NCBI GenBank assembly: GCA_027487435.1 | Contig: JAIYDP010000382.1 | Coordinates: 1-50,264 of the forward strand | DNA from: Verrucomicrobiaceae bacterium | GTDB lineage: Bacteria; Verrucomicrobiota; Verrucomicrobiia; Verrucomicrobiales; Akkermansiaceae | Direction of reading: 5' to 3' | Length of the DNA stretch: 50,264 nt | In this document: positions 1 to 7,662 of the stretch, in pieces | How positions within the stretch are numbered: the stretch's first letter is position 1 | Layout of the letters: every line of letters starts with the position of its first letter | Translations under genes and position numbers: made by a program | The notes under the pieces: generated by a model | The model's input: the letters and a program-made list of their open reading frames with translations, nothing else | What the model was told of the DNA's origin: nothing | The model's database searches: none

Positions 1-347
1 CCTGTGCTGTCATCGCGGCTTCCTACGCGAAACTCGAATTCGGGATTGAATTCTTGACTTGGATGATTCGAGCGAACAGCGAATTCAGAGTCTGTCCAAC
101 TGACATCTAGCTCTACTAGATCATCCGCATATAAATAAATTGTCTGACTTAGCTTTTCGAGGCTAATGATTGCTCTCCCGCGCAATTTGGAATAGCTGGG
201 ACCAGCTTCCCACCTGATTGCATGGTTCTCAGAATAGTAAGAGTCTTTGTCGTTTGAGAGTGCTTCAAGGGCAGCAAACGATCGATACAATTCATCGCCG
301 AGTGCAATGAATCGTGGGTGAAGCGCGATAGTGGGGTTAATCTTCAT
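1..347 (-). CDS. Hypothetical protein, 3' end outside the window
   Basis: Reading leftwards from an ATG at 347, the frame stays open for 115 codons to the window edge, so only the N-terminal part is seen. The protein begins MKINPTIALHPRF and is soluble, with no signal peptide, membrane segment or recognised domain. Its composition (acidic and aromatic residues mixed, with strands such as AIISLEKLSQTIYLY) looks like a real protein. It lies 331 bases from the integron integrase and reads away from it, which is where and how the first cassette gene of an integron would lie. No cassette recombination site can be seen in the window, so that role is an inference. It could equally be an ordinary chromosomal gene. 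Confidence 0.5.
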   Translation of the reverse strand, partial: MKINPTIALHPRFIALGDELYRSFAALEALSNDKDSYYSENHAIRWEAGPSYSKLRGRAIISLEKLSQTIYLYADDLVELDVSWTDSEFAVRSNHPSQEFNPEFEFRVGSRDDST

Positions 348-678
348 TTGGAAGCGAACAGAATTTATTCGTATCCACCCATGATCGGATATCACGGTGG
401 GAATGGACGAAGAGACTTTTGAGGATTTCCTCGATTTTGCAAGAGTTTTTAAAAAAACGTGAGCATATCAGCGCCAAAAAGCAGGGGGCGGAGTGGGGAG
501 GATTCCTTTGGGGATATTTTCCCGAAAGCCGACCGATCGCGCTGAAATTCGCGCCATCATTTGGATCTTGGGATGATGAGCGCAAAACATGATTTTTCCA
601 ATTCTTTCCAATAAAGTGTTCCTCTGAACATTTTTCTTTTGACAGGCGGCTTGTTGCTATGCTTTCTTCGTTCACGTC
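348..678. other. Intergenic region between the leftward gene and the integrase
   Basis: This 331-base divergent spacer should hold the integrase promoter and, if this is a working integron, attI. I searched both strands for the 7-base GTTRRRY core and found none here. A leftward GTG-started frame covers most of it, but its composition (many Cys, Ser and Asn, no domain) and its opposition to the integrase start make it unconvincing as a gene. AT-rich runs near 450-460 and 590-640 could hold promoters, but no -35/-10 pair stands out. Confidence 0.4.
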
Positions 679-1947
679 ATGAGCACTAAGAACATATCAC
701 GTTGCTGCTGGAGAAAGGATTTAGCTGGATTTCGCGGGCTTTCGGAATCGGAACGTTGTGGATTTTTGTTGGTTTTGGAGTGGTTCGAGAATTACCGACT
801 ACGTTGTGATTTGGTGGCGAATCGCGAGGCCGCGGTGCGCTTTTGGAAAGAAGAAGTGTTGCGGGAGGATCGGCCTCGGGAAAAGTGGCAACTGGAGCAG
901 TGGGGCGATGCCATGCAGTGGTATTTGAAGTGGTTGGGGGATTGCCAAGTCAAGGGAGCGGATCATCGAAGTGTGGCCGAGCGGGTGCGCGGGGCGGTGC
1001 ATTCGGCTTGTGCTCGGCGGGGTTTAGCTCCGCGGACGAAGCAGTGTTATGGTGCGTGGGCGGCGCGGTATTCGAATTATGCGGGCGATGAACGGGCGGT
1101 GATGTTGGTGGAGACGGCGACTCGGTTTTTGACATCGGTGGTGGAGGATGAGGATTGTGCGTATTCCACGCAGAAGCAGGCGTTGAATGCGTTGGCGTTT
1201 CTGTTTAAGTGTGTGCTCGGTGAGGAGGAACCGGTGTTTGGGGTAAAGTTGAAGAAGACGGGGACGCGGGTTCCTGTGGTGCTGTCTAAGGAAGAGGCGC
1301 GGAATGTGCTATCGAAAATGGAGGAAGAGGAGTCGAAGGAAGCGCGATATGGCTTGGCGGCGCGGATTCAGTATGGTGCAGGCTTACGTTTATCGGAGGT
1401 GATGAGGTTGCGGATGCAGGATGTGGATTTGGAGCGAGGGACGGTGACGGTGCGGGCTGGCAAGGGGGATAAGGATCGGATGTCGGTATTACCGCGAAGT
1501 TTGGTGAAGGAGGTCGTAGCGCAAATGGAGTATGGTCGGGAATTGTGGGAGAAAGATCGGCAAGCGGGCGTCGCGGGAGTGCATATTCCGGGGGCTTTAG
1601 CGAGGAAGTTTCGGAGAGCGGCAGAGACGTTTGGATGGTTTTGGTTGTTCCCTGCGAAGCAGGTATCGGTGGATCCTGAGTGCGGTGTGGAGAGAAGACA
1701 TCACATGCACGAGAAGGTGTATAATGAGGCGATCAAGCGTGCGACAAAAGAGGCGGGTATGGAGAAGCGTGTGACGAGCCATGCGTTCCGGCATTCGTTT
1801 GCGACGCACTTGCTGGAGAGTGGTACGGATCTGCGGCGCATCCAAGATTTGCTAGGACATGAGGATATTACGACGACGGAGATCTATTTGCATGTGGCGA
1901 GGGGTGAGAATGGAATGGGTGTGAGGAGTCCATTGGATGTTTTGTGA
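679..1947 (+). CDS. intI: Integron integrase (IntI-type tyrosine recombinase)
   Basis: This 422-residue site-specific tyrosine recombinase would recombine attI and attC sites. The catalytic set is visible: Arg237 (AGLRLSE), His368 and Arg371 (SHAFRHSFATHLLESG), His394 (LLGHEDITTT) and the nucleophile Tyr403. The extra segment that separates IntI from XerC/D is present at about residues 299-345 (GVHIPGALARKF, then GWFWLFPA, DPECGVERRHHMHEKVY), and the protein ends GVRSPLDVL as IntI proteins do. It is about 85 residues longer than IntI1, with the excess at the N-terminus. The coding strand is noticeably G-rich (many GCG, GTG and CGG codons), unlike its neighbours, which may reflect transfer. 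No Shine-Dalgarno precedes the ATG. An array would be expected to the left, upstream of the gene. Confidence 0.92.
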   Translation: MSTKNISRCCWRKDLAGFRGLSESERCGFLLVLEWFENYRLRCDLVANREAAVRFWKEEVLREDRPREKWQLEQWGDAMQWYLKWLGDCQVKGADHRSVAERVRGAVHSACARRGLAPRTKQCYGAWAARYSNYAGDERAVMLVETATRFLTSVVEDEDCAYSTQKQALNALAFLFKCVLGEEEPVFGVKLKKTGTRVPVVLSKEEARNVLSKMEEEESKEARYGLAARIQYGAGLRLSEVMRLRMQDVDLERGTVTVRAGKGDKDRMSVLPRSLVKEVVAQMEYGRELWEKDRQAGVAGVHIPGALARKFRRAAETFGWFWLFPAKQVSVDPECGVERRHHMHEKVYNEAIKRATKEAGMEKRVTSHAFRHSFATHLLESGTDLRRIQDLLGHEDITTTEIYLHVARGENGMGVRSPLDVL

Positions 1948-1965
1948 GGGAGGAGTGGGTCGTGT

Positions 1966-2053
1966 CGCGTAAAAAGGCTTTGCCTCACGCGATCACCGCG
2001 TAAAAGGCTTCACCCACGCGATCACCGCGTAAAAAGGCTTTGCCTCACGCGAT
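1966..2053. repeat. Three tandem REP-like hairpins
   Basis: Three near-identical units of 26-28 bases start at 1966, 1997 and 2026 (spacing 31 and 29). Each has the form CGCGT-AAAAAGGC-TTT-GCCTC-ACGCGAT, so GCGT pairs with ACGC and GGC with GCC in a short hairpin. The middle unit is slightly changed (one A fewer, and CACCC for GCCTC). A fourth copy lies 44 kb away at 46681. The triplet sits directly downstream of the integrase stop. The hairpin, dispersed copies and intergenic position resemble REP elements. It is not a CRISPR: units are too few and spacers are only about 3 bases. Confidence 0.75.
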
Positions 2054-2367
2054 ATGGGGCTCATGGAGAGAATTTCTAGCGCACCTCCGGTGCGCGGGTT
2101 GGTTTTGTGGATTTGATTCCGGTGGTTGTCACCACCGGCTACCTTCTTTTGTCCCACTGGGACGGAAGACAAGACCAACGTGGGAGTGCCGAAGAAGTGT
2201 TTGAGGTGTCGGATGGCAGTCAGGGGAATTTTTTGGCACGCTACCGCCATTGGTCGATCTTGCGGATGAGGCAAAAAACCTTGGGGCGAAAGTGGGAGGT
2301 TTGAGGAATCAATGCCACGATTGATTGGCGATACTCTATAAGAAAACGGCGGGAGGGGAAGAAGGAA
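2054..2367. other. Intergenic region with small inverted repeats
   Basis: No convincing gene is seen here. The stretch has short GC-rich inverted repeats such as GCGCACC-TCC-GGTGCGC near 2080 and CCGGTGG-TTGT-CACCACCGG near 2120. A related phrase (gcacCACCGGTGctg) occurs in the 46.5-kb repeat region next to the fourth REP copy, so both regions probably carry pieces of one intergenic repeat family. The short frames here do not resemble known proteins. Confidence 0.4.
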
Positions 2368-2423
2368 ATTATGAATTATGAATTATGAATTATGAATTAT
2401 GAATTATGAATTATGAATTATGA
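2368..2423. repeat. Perfect 7-bp tandem repeat, 8 copies of ATTATGA
   Basis: ATTATGA is repeated eight times without error over 56 bases, about 50 bases beyond the end of the agmatine deiminase gene. Perfect heptamer arrays change length easily by slipped-strand mispairing. The unit contains stop codons and lies outside any gene, so changes in number should not alter a protein. Confidence 0.9.
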
Positions 2424-2472
2424 AGACTCGGAATCGATGCAATTCTTGGCCAATTTTTTTTCCCTACTCGAC

Positions 2473-3531
2473 TTATGCTGGTTGTTGTTGCGTGATGCAG
2501 TGTAGGGTGCCGCCTTCTTCTACGAGGTCGAGGCAATCGATGCCGACAATTTCGCGGTCGGGAAAAATTTCGCGCATGATGTCGAAGGCGCGCTGATCGT
2601 TGCGTTTTTGGCGAAATTGCGGCAGCAAAACGGCGTGATTGAGCAGAAGATAATTGACGTAGGAAGCTGGCAACACCGGCAAGCGCCAGCCGGGGACTTC
2701 GCAGGCTTGTGGTAGGTGCATTTCTAACAGATCGAAGCTACCGCCGCGGCTGTTTTTCATGGCGGAAAGGTCATGCCAATTGCGCGCAAGCACTTGGTGG
2801 TTCGGCGAAGATGGATCATTTTCCAAGCAGGCGAGAATGACATCGTCGCGAACGAAGCGTGCGAGGTCGTCGATGTGGCCGTCGGTGTCATCGCCCTCGA
2901 TGCCGCTGTGGAGCCAAAGAATCTCGGAAACACCGAGCCCAGCGCGCAGATGTTGCTCGATGTCGCCACGGCTTAGATGCGGATTGCGATTCGGGTTCAG
3001 CAGCACCGCTTCGGTGGTGAGCAGTTGGCCCGCGCCGTTGATTTCGATGGCGCCGCCTTCGAGGATCATCGGGCAAGGGAAGTGACGCATTGCGAGCGCG
3101 GATGCGATTTTTGCGGGGATGGCATCATCCAAATCCCATGGCGGAAATTTTCCTCCCCAGGCATTGAAGCCCCAGTCGGTCACGGCGACTTCGCCGGTCT
3201 CACCGTGCTTGACGAAGATCGGCCCGTGGTCGCGACACCAGACATCGTTGTGCGGGTGATCGAAGAGTTGCACGTTGCGCTCGTTGCCTTTGCGGGCGAG
3301 GAAACGCTTGCGGATGTCGTCATGCTCGGCGAGAGGCGCATTGATGCGGACGATTTGATAGTGCGCGATGGCAGCAGCGATTTCGGCAAATTTATCTGCG
3401 ATTAAGGCATGTTTGGCTCCGCCCCAATGTCGTTCATCGGTGACGGGCCAACTCAGCCAGGTGGCTTCTTGCCATGTCCATTCGGCAGGCATGGCGAATC
3501 CTGAGGCGTGAGCTTGGCTGGTGTGTGTCAT
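2473..3531 (-). CDS. aguA: Agmatine deiminase (PAD_porph family)
   Basis: The enzyme hydrolyses agmatine to N-carbamoylputrescine and ammonia in the polyamine route from arginine. At 352 residues it has the family's usual length. Visible motifs are WCRDHGP (98-104), EGG (158-160), GDDTDGHIDD (213-222, with the catalytic His219) and the C-terminal HCITQQ with the nucleophile Cys345. The related peptidyl-arginine deiminases share the fold, but the compact length and HCITQQ ending favour agmatine. No N-carbamoylputrescine amidohydrolase gene lies next to it. It begins with ATG and has no Shine-Dalgarno. The DUF486 gene ends 21 bases upstream of its start, so it may be the last gene of a leftward operon. 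Confidence 0.9.
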   Translation of the reverse strand: MTHTSQAHASGFAMPAEWTWQEATWLSWPVTDERHWGGAKHALIADKFAEIAAAIAHYQIVRINAPLAEHDDIRKRFLARKGNERNVQLFDHPHNDVWCRDHGPIFVKHGETGEVAVTDWGFNAWGGKFPPWDLDDAIPAKIASALAMRHFPCPMILEGGAIEINGAGQLLTTEAVLLNPNRNPHLSRGDIEQHLRAGLGVSEILWLHSGIEGDDTDGHIDDLARFVRDDVILACLENDPSSPNHQVLARNWHDLSAMKNSRGGSFDLLEMHLPQACEVPGWRLPVLPASYVNYLLLNHAVLLPQFRQKRNDQRAFDIMREIFPDREIVGIDCLDLVEEGGTLHCITQQQPA

Positions 3532-3552
3532 GGGCTATGGATTAGAGTTGGT

Positions 3553-3891
3553 TCATTTTCGGAACATGAAATAGACTGCGCCAGCCAAGCAAACGCCCGC
3601 AGCGAGGTAATTCCAGGTGATTTTTTCTTTGAGAAAAAAGATCGCAAAAGGGACAAACACGGTGAGCGAAATGACTTCCTGTAGGATCTTCAATTGCGAA
3701 ACGTTCATCACTTGATGGCCGAGGCGATTGGCGGGAACTTGGATGAGATATTCGAAAAGCGCGATGCCCCAGCTGACGAAAGCCGCGATGATCCATGGCT
3801 TGTCCTTCATATCGCGCAAATGCGCATACCATGCGAAGGTCATGAAGACATTCGACAAACTCAGCAAGCCGATGGTTTTCCAGTAGATCAT
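3553..3891 (-). CDS. DMT-like small membrane protein (DUF486)
   Basis: This 112-residue inner-membrane protein has four predicted helices: near 5-22, 33-53, 68-88 and 94-110. The sequence (WYAHLRDMKDKPW, FEYLIQVPANRLGH, LKILQEVISLTVF) fits the DUF486 family, a half-size relative of drug/metabolite transporters. Its substrate is unknown. The start overlaps the trmL stop by four bases (ATGA), so the two are probably translationally coupled. Several frames overlap this span, and only this one has the hydrophobic pattern and family match. Confidence 0.85.
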   Translation of the reverse strand: MIYWKTIGLLSLSNVFMTFAWYAHLRDMKDKPWIIAAFVSWGIALFEYLIQVPANRLGHQVMNVSQLKILQEVISLTVFVPFAIFFLKEKITWNYLAAGVCLAGAVYFMFRK

Positions 3892-4343
3892 AGGCCGATT
3901 TGCCGTGACGCTTCATAAAGCACGATGGCGACAGCGGTGGAAAGATTCAAACTGCGGGTGCTGCCTTCTTTCATCGGGATACGAATGCTCTGCATGCCCG
4001 CGCCGAAGACCATCGATTCGGGGAGTCCGCGTCCCTCGCAACCGAAGACGAGGTAGTCGCCATCGGCAAAGGGTGTGTCCCAAAGTCCGCGTTTGGCTTT
4101 GGTGCTGAGATACCAATAGCGAGCATCAGCGCCGGCGGCGGCCTTGAGTTGATCGAAGTCATCCCAAACATGAAGATCGACTTCTTTCCAGTAATCCAAA
4201 CCGGTGCGGCGGACATACTTGTCCTCTAACGAAAAACCCAAGGGGTGAACCAGGTGCAGCCTTGCGCCAGTGGCAAGCGCCAAACGTCCCGCTGCACCCG
4301 CATTGTGCGGGATTTCTGGGGCGACGAGCACGATGTTGAGCAT
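3888..4343 (-). CDS. trmL: tRNA (cytidine/uridine-34-2'-O)-methyltransferase TrmL
   Basis: This 151-residue SPOUT-class enzyme methylates the 2'-OH of the wobble nucleotide of certain leucine tRNAs using S-adenosylmethionine. The N-terminus LVAPEIPHNAGAAGR, the motif FGCEGRGLPE (100-109) and the C-terminal IRIPMKEGSTRSLNLSTAVA (the knot that binds the cofactor) are typical. Most family members have one fewer residue before RSLNLS. It lies 6 bases below the gpmI stop and overlaps the next gene by four bases, so gpmI-trmL-DUF486 look like one transcript. Confidence 0.92.
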   Translation of the reverse strand: MLNIVLVAPEIPHNAGAAGRLALATGARLHLVHPLGFSLEDKYVRRTGLDYWKEVDLHVWDDFDQLKAAAGADARYWYLSTKAKRGLWDTPFADGDYLVFGCEGRGLPESMVFGAGMQSIRIPMKEGSTRSLNLSTAVAIVLYEASRQIGL

Positions 4344-4349
4344 GGCGGG

Positions 4350-5885
4350 TTACTTGCGTTGAAGGAGGCTGCGGCCCGTCATTTCTGCGGGTTTTTCGAC
4401 GCCTAACATAGCGAGCAAAGTCGGTGCGACATCGGCGAGAATGCCATTGCTGATGTTGTAGTCCTTTGCATCATCGGCAACGTAAAGAACATGCACCAAG
4501 TTCGTGGTGTGCGCGGTGTGAGGTGAGCCATCGGGGTTGCGCATCACCTCGCAATTTCCATGATCTGCGGTGATGAGCAGCTTGCCGCCGAGTTCGAGAC
4601 AACGTTCCACCAACAGCCGCACGCCGAGGTCGATGGCTTCGCAGGCATGAATGCCAGCCTCGACGACACCCGTGTGGCCAACCATGTCCGGGTTGGCGAA
4701 ATTTACGATCACGAGGTCGTAGCTTTCCATGCGTCGATAGACCTCAAAGGCCACATCGGGCGCGCTCATTTGCGGCTTGAAGTCGTAGGTTGGCACCTCC
4801 TTGGGGCTAATGGCAAGGTAGCGATCTTCGCCGGGGTAGGGAGGCTCGATGCCGCCATTGAAGAAGAACGTGACGTGGGGATATTTTTCCGTTTCCGCAC
4901 AACGCAACTGATTTTTCCCTGCAAGTGAAACCGCTTCGCCGAGGATCATGGTGAGCGATTGCGGCGCGAAAATGATCGGGCAATCCGCGCCATAGCTGGT
5001 CAAGGTGACGTAGTGAACTTGAGGAACGACTTCGCGATCAAAGCCATCGAAATCAGGCTTCAGGAAAGCATCGGTGAGTTGGCGGGTGCGGTCGCTACGG
5101 TAATTGAACCACAGGAAAACATCGCCATCGCGCACCCGTTGTGTGTCGCCATGCGAAAAGATCATCGGCAGCAAAAATTCATCGCCGCGAGGTTCGTTGG
5201 CGTAGGCTTGTTGAATCGCAGCGGATGGGGTTAGCGAGCTTTGTTCGCCGCGGCCGAAAACAATCGCATCCCAGGCGAGCTTGTTGCGCTCCCAGCGCTT
5301 GTCGCGATCCATCGCATAGTAGCGCCCGATGACGGTGGCGATGCTCGCATGGCTGCCAGCGAGTTGTTTTTCCACGTGAGCGAGGAATCCTGCGCCGCTC
5401 GTGGGGGAGGTGTCCCGGCCATCGGTAATAGCGTGGATCAGAGTATCGGTCACGCCAGCGCGAGCGGCCATGTGTGCGATGGCTACGAGGTGATCTTGGT
5501 GCGAATGCACGCCGCCATCGCTCACCAGTCCGATCAGGTGCAAGCGCGAATGTTTCGCCTTCGCAAACGCTTCTTGCAGTTGGGGAATATGCTCCATTTC
5601 GCCGTCGGCGATGGATTTATTGATGCGCGTGAGGTCTTGATAGACGATGCGGCCAGCACCGAGATTGAGGTGTCCCACTTCGCTGTTTCCCATCTGTCCA
5701 TCGGGCAAGCCGACATCCATGCCGCTGGCAGAGAGACGAGCTTGAGGGAAATTGGCGTAAAGTTTATCGTGAAAAGGAGTATGGGCGAGCAGAGTGGCGT
5801 TGCCATCGCGTTCGGCGCTAGCAGTTCCGCCGGGGTTGACTCCCCAGCCATCGCGAATGATCAAAACAATTGGTTTCTTAGGCAT
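4350..5885 (-). CDS. gpmI: 2,3-bisphosphoglycerate-independent phosphoglycerate mutase
   Basis: GpmI interconverts 3- and 2-phosphoglycerate in glycolysis and gluconeogenesis using two Mn2+ ions. Visible motifs are Asp12 in RDGWG, the phospho-acceptor Ser68 in MGNSEVGHLNLGAGR, YYAMDRDKRWER, NYRSDRTRQ, NPDMVGHTG and TADHGNCE near the C-terminus. The frame is open to a TTG at 5906, but family members start just before KKPIVLIIRDGWG, so I chose the ATG at 5885 (511 residues). No Shine-Dalgarno is present. A 179-base divergent spacer separates it from the redoxin gene. Confidence 0.95.
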   Translation of the reverse strand: MPKKPIVLIIRDGWGVNPGGTASAERDGNATLLAHTPFHDKLYANFPQARLSASGMDVGLPDGQMGNSEVGHLNLGAGRIVYQDLTRINKSIADGEMEHIPQLQEAFAKAKHSRLHLIGLVSDGGVHSHQDHLVAIAHMAARAGVTDTLIHAITDGRDTSPTSGAGFLAHVEKQLAGSHASIATVIGRYYAMDRDKRWERNKLAWDAIVFGRGEQSSLTPSAAIQQAYANEPRGDEFLLPMIFSHGDTQRVRDGDVFLWFNYRSDRTRQLTDAFLKPDFDGFDREVVPQVHYVTLTSYGADCPIIFAPQSLTMILGEAVSLAGKNQLRCAETEKYPHVTFFFNGGIEPPYPGEDRYLAISPKEVPTYDFKPQMSAPDVAFEVYRRMESYDLVIVNFANPDMVGHTGVVEAGIHACEAIDLGVRLLVERCLELGGKLLITADHGNCEVMRNPDGSPHTAHTTNLVHVLYVADDAKDYNISNGILADVAPTLLAMLGVEKPAEMTGRSLLQRK

Positions 5886-6064
5886 GACGCGACACTGATA
5901 GAGCAAGCAAGCCCTTTCGTCTATGCGAAATCGTCAAATGGAAGGCATTTTCCCATCGATGCAGCCACGCACTCTGTTCTTTACATCGTCAGGAAAAAAA
6001 TCATGCTGTTTCTTGAAAACAATCGTCTTTCACCAACGTCTAACTCTTTGACATTCCACCTCGT

Positions 6065-7231
6065 ATGAAATTTCTATCTTTTGCCGCAATCGCCGCCGCA
6101 ACCGTCATGCTTTCCGCTGAGCCTGCTGCCACACCTTATGTTCCTGTAACGTTGGCGATCGGTTCCGCCGCGCCAGATTTTGAGCTGCCTGGTGTCGATG
6201 GAGCAAAGCACAAACTAGCCGATTTCGCTTCTGCTAAGGTTCTGGCCGTGGTCTTTACCTGCAATCATTGCCCGGAAGCCTACGCTGCCGCTCCACGCCT
6301 CCAAGAAACCGCAGATGCCTACAAAGAAAAAGGCGTGGCCGTCGTTGCCATCTCGGGAAATGATCCACTTGCTTTGCGCTCGGACGAACTTGGATACGCA
6401 CCACACGGCGATTCCTTTGCAGAAATGAAGCTCGCAGCACAAGAGGCGAAATGGACCATTCCCTACCTCTACGATGGCGAAACGCAAGCCGTTACCAAAG
6501 CCTACGGTGCTGTTTCCACACCACATTTGTTTATTTTTGATGCCGAACGTAAACTCCGCTACACGGGTCGTGTGGACGAGGGTTTCCGCAAGCACGGGCC
6601 GGTGGAAAAAAGCCAAATGCGCGAGGTGATCGATGCTCTGCTCGCTGGCAAAGAGCCTCCCGTCACCACCACCCGTCCTTACGGATGCTCTACCAAATGG
6701 TCTTACAAACAAGCTAGCGTCAAAGCCGACAACGAGGCTTGGGACAAGCGCGAAATCACCGTGGACACGCTCGATGGTGCCAAAGCTCAAACGCTTGCTG
6801 TAAACGCCACGGAAAACGTACGTTTGATCAACTTCTGGTCCACCACCTGTGCCCCATGCGTAGCTGAAATGCCAGAACTCGTGGAAACAGCACGTCGTTT
6901 CCAGAACCGCAGCCTTGAGTTCATCACCATTAGCAATGACCCCAGCGCCTCCTCAAAGCGCGTGCTTCAAGTTCTCAAGAAAAAGAAAGTTGCCACTCCG
7001 CACACCCGGATGGATGACCTAAAAGCCCAGGGACGCACCACCACCAACTACCAAGTTGCTGACGGAGCCATGGATGCCGTTGTGGATGCCATTGATAAGA
7101 ATTGGAACGGCGCTCTGCCTCACACCGTGCTCATTGCTCCCGGCGGAAAGGTATTGTGGACTCATCAAGGTGAACTCGACATCGTGGAGTGCCGCCGCCA
7201 AATCGTCAAAGCTCTCGCGGAGTCTCATTGA
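6065..7231 (+). CDS. Exported protein with two thioredoxin-like domains
   Basis: This 388-residue protein has a signal peptide (about 1-18, ending LSAEPAA) followed by two redox domains. The first, about 30-195, is a peroxiredoxin/TlpA-like redoxin with TCNHCP, so a C-x-x-C at 66-69, and continues into the linker RPYGCSTKW typical of this group. The second, about 240-385, is a TlpA/ResA-like thioredoxin with CAPC at 262-265 after NFWSTT. It probably acts outside the cytoplasm in thiol-disulfide exchange or thiol-dependent reduction. The partner is unknown. The RelE-like gene begins 44 bases downstream on the same strand. Confidence 0.85.
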   Translation: MKFLSFAAIAAATVMLSAEPAATPYVPVTLAIGSAAPDFELPGVDGAKHKLADFASAKVLAVVFTCNHCPEAYAAAPRLQETADAYKEKGVAVVAISGNDPLALRSDELGYAPHGDSFAEMKLAAQEAKWTIPYLYDGETQAVTKAYGAVSTPHLFIFDAERKLRYTGRVDEGFRKHGPVEKSQMREVIDALLAGKEPPVTTTRPYGCSTKWSYKQASVKADNEAWDKREITVDTLDGAKAQTLAVNATENVRLINFWSTTCAPCVAEMPELVETARRFQNRSLEFITISNDPSASSKRVLQVLKKKKVATPHTRMDDLKAQGRTTTNYQVADGAMDAVVDAIDKNWNGALPHTVLIAPGGKVLWTHQGELDIVECRRQIVKALAESH

Positions 7232-7275
7232 TCATTTCTCAGTATCATTTTCGCTCAAATTACGTCTTCGCGCTC

Positions 7276-7638
7276 ATGCTCCAAATTGTCTTTAACGAAA
7301 TCAGCGCCGCTGAGATGTCTCGCATGGACACACTCGCCCAACTCGCGTTGCTGGATGAATTTCAAGTCAATCAAAACGACCTCGAACGACTCGATGGCGA
7401 CAAGTTTGGTCTGATTGAGCGCGATGGCAAAAAGCTCTACCGCTTCCGCACCAATGACTGGCGATTTTACTTTGAAGTGAAAGATTCTACCGTAATTGTC
7501 CATCGAGTGCTGCATCGCGGCACGTTTTCCGATTTCCTTTTTCGCTCGAAAATGCCACTCGCAGAAGACGACGAACTTGCCAAATCGAAGCACTTTTGGC
7601 AGCTCATCGACGAAGGTCGCAAAGCTCGCCGCCTGTAA
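7276..7638 (+). CDS. RelE/ParE-fold toxin-like protein without a neighbouring antitoxin
   Basis: This 120-residue protein has the middle pattern of the RelE/ParE superfamily: a helical first part, then KLYRFRTNDWRFYFEV and a beta strand with HRVLHRGTFSDFLFR. The frame opens further upstream, but the ATG at 7276 gives the compact family length and removes a stretch overlapping the redoxin gene. RelE toxins cleave mRNA on the ribosome. Whether this one is toxic is unknown. No small antitoxin gene lies on either side: upstream is the redoxin and downstream the convergent ygfZ. It may be a domesticated or orphan member. Confidence 0.65.
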   Translation: MLQIVFNEISAAEMSRMDTLAQLALLDEFQVNQNDLERLDGDKFGLIERDGKKLYRFRTNDWRFYFEVKDSTVIVHRVLHRGTFSDFLFRSKMPLAEDDELAKSKHFWQLIDEGRKARRL

Positions 7639-7662
7639 ACGGGGCATGCTCGCAGCCCTAGA

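Noticed and set aside
94..100. GTTRRRY match (minus strand GTTGGAC) as an attI or attC core
   Set aside because: It falls inside the open frame of the first gene, and a 7-base degenerate match is expected by chance about once per kilobase per strand.
337..675. Leftward 112-codon frame with a GTG start between the first gene and the integrase
   Set aside because: No domain, odd composition, overlaps the next start and fills the region where the integrase promoter must be.
1966..2053. Possible CRISPR array
   Set aside because: Three units with spacers of about 3 bases, each unit a hairpin, no cas genes; REP-like instead.
5241..6068. Rightward 275-codon frame
   Set aside because: It lies mainly opposite gpmI, whose motifs are all intact; the frame is a shadow of its codon pattern.
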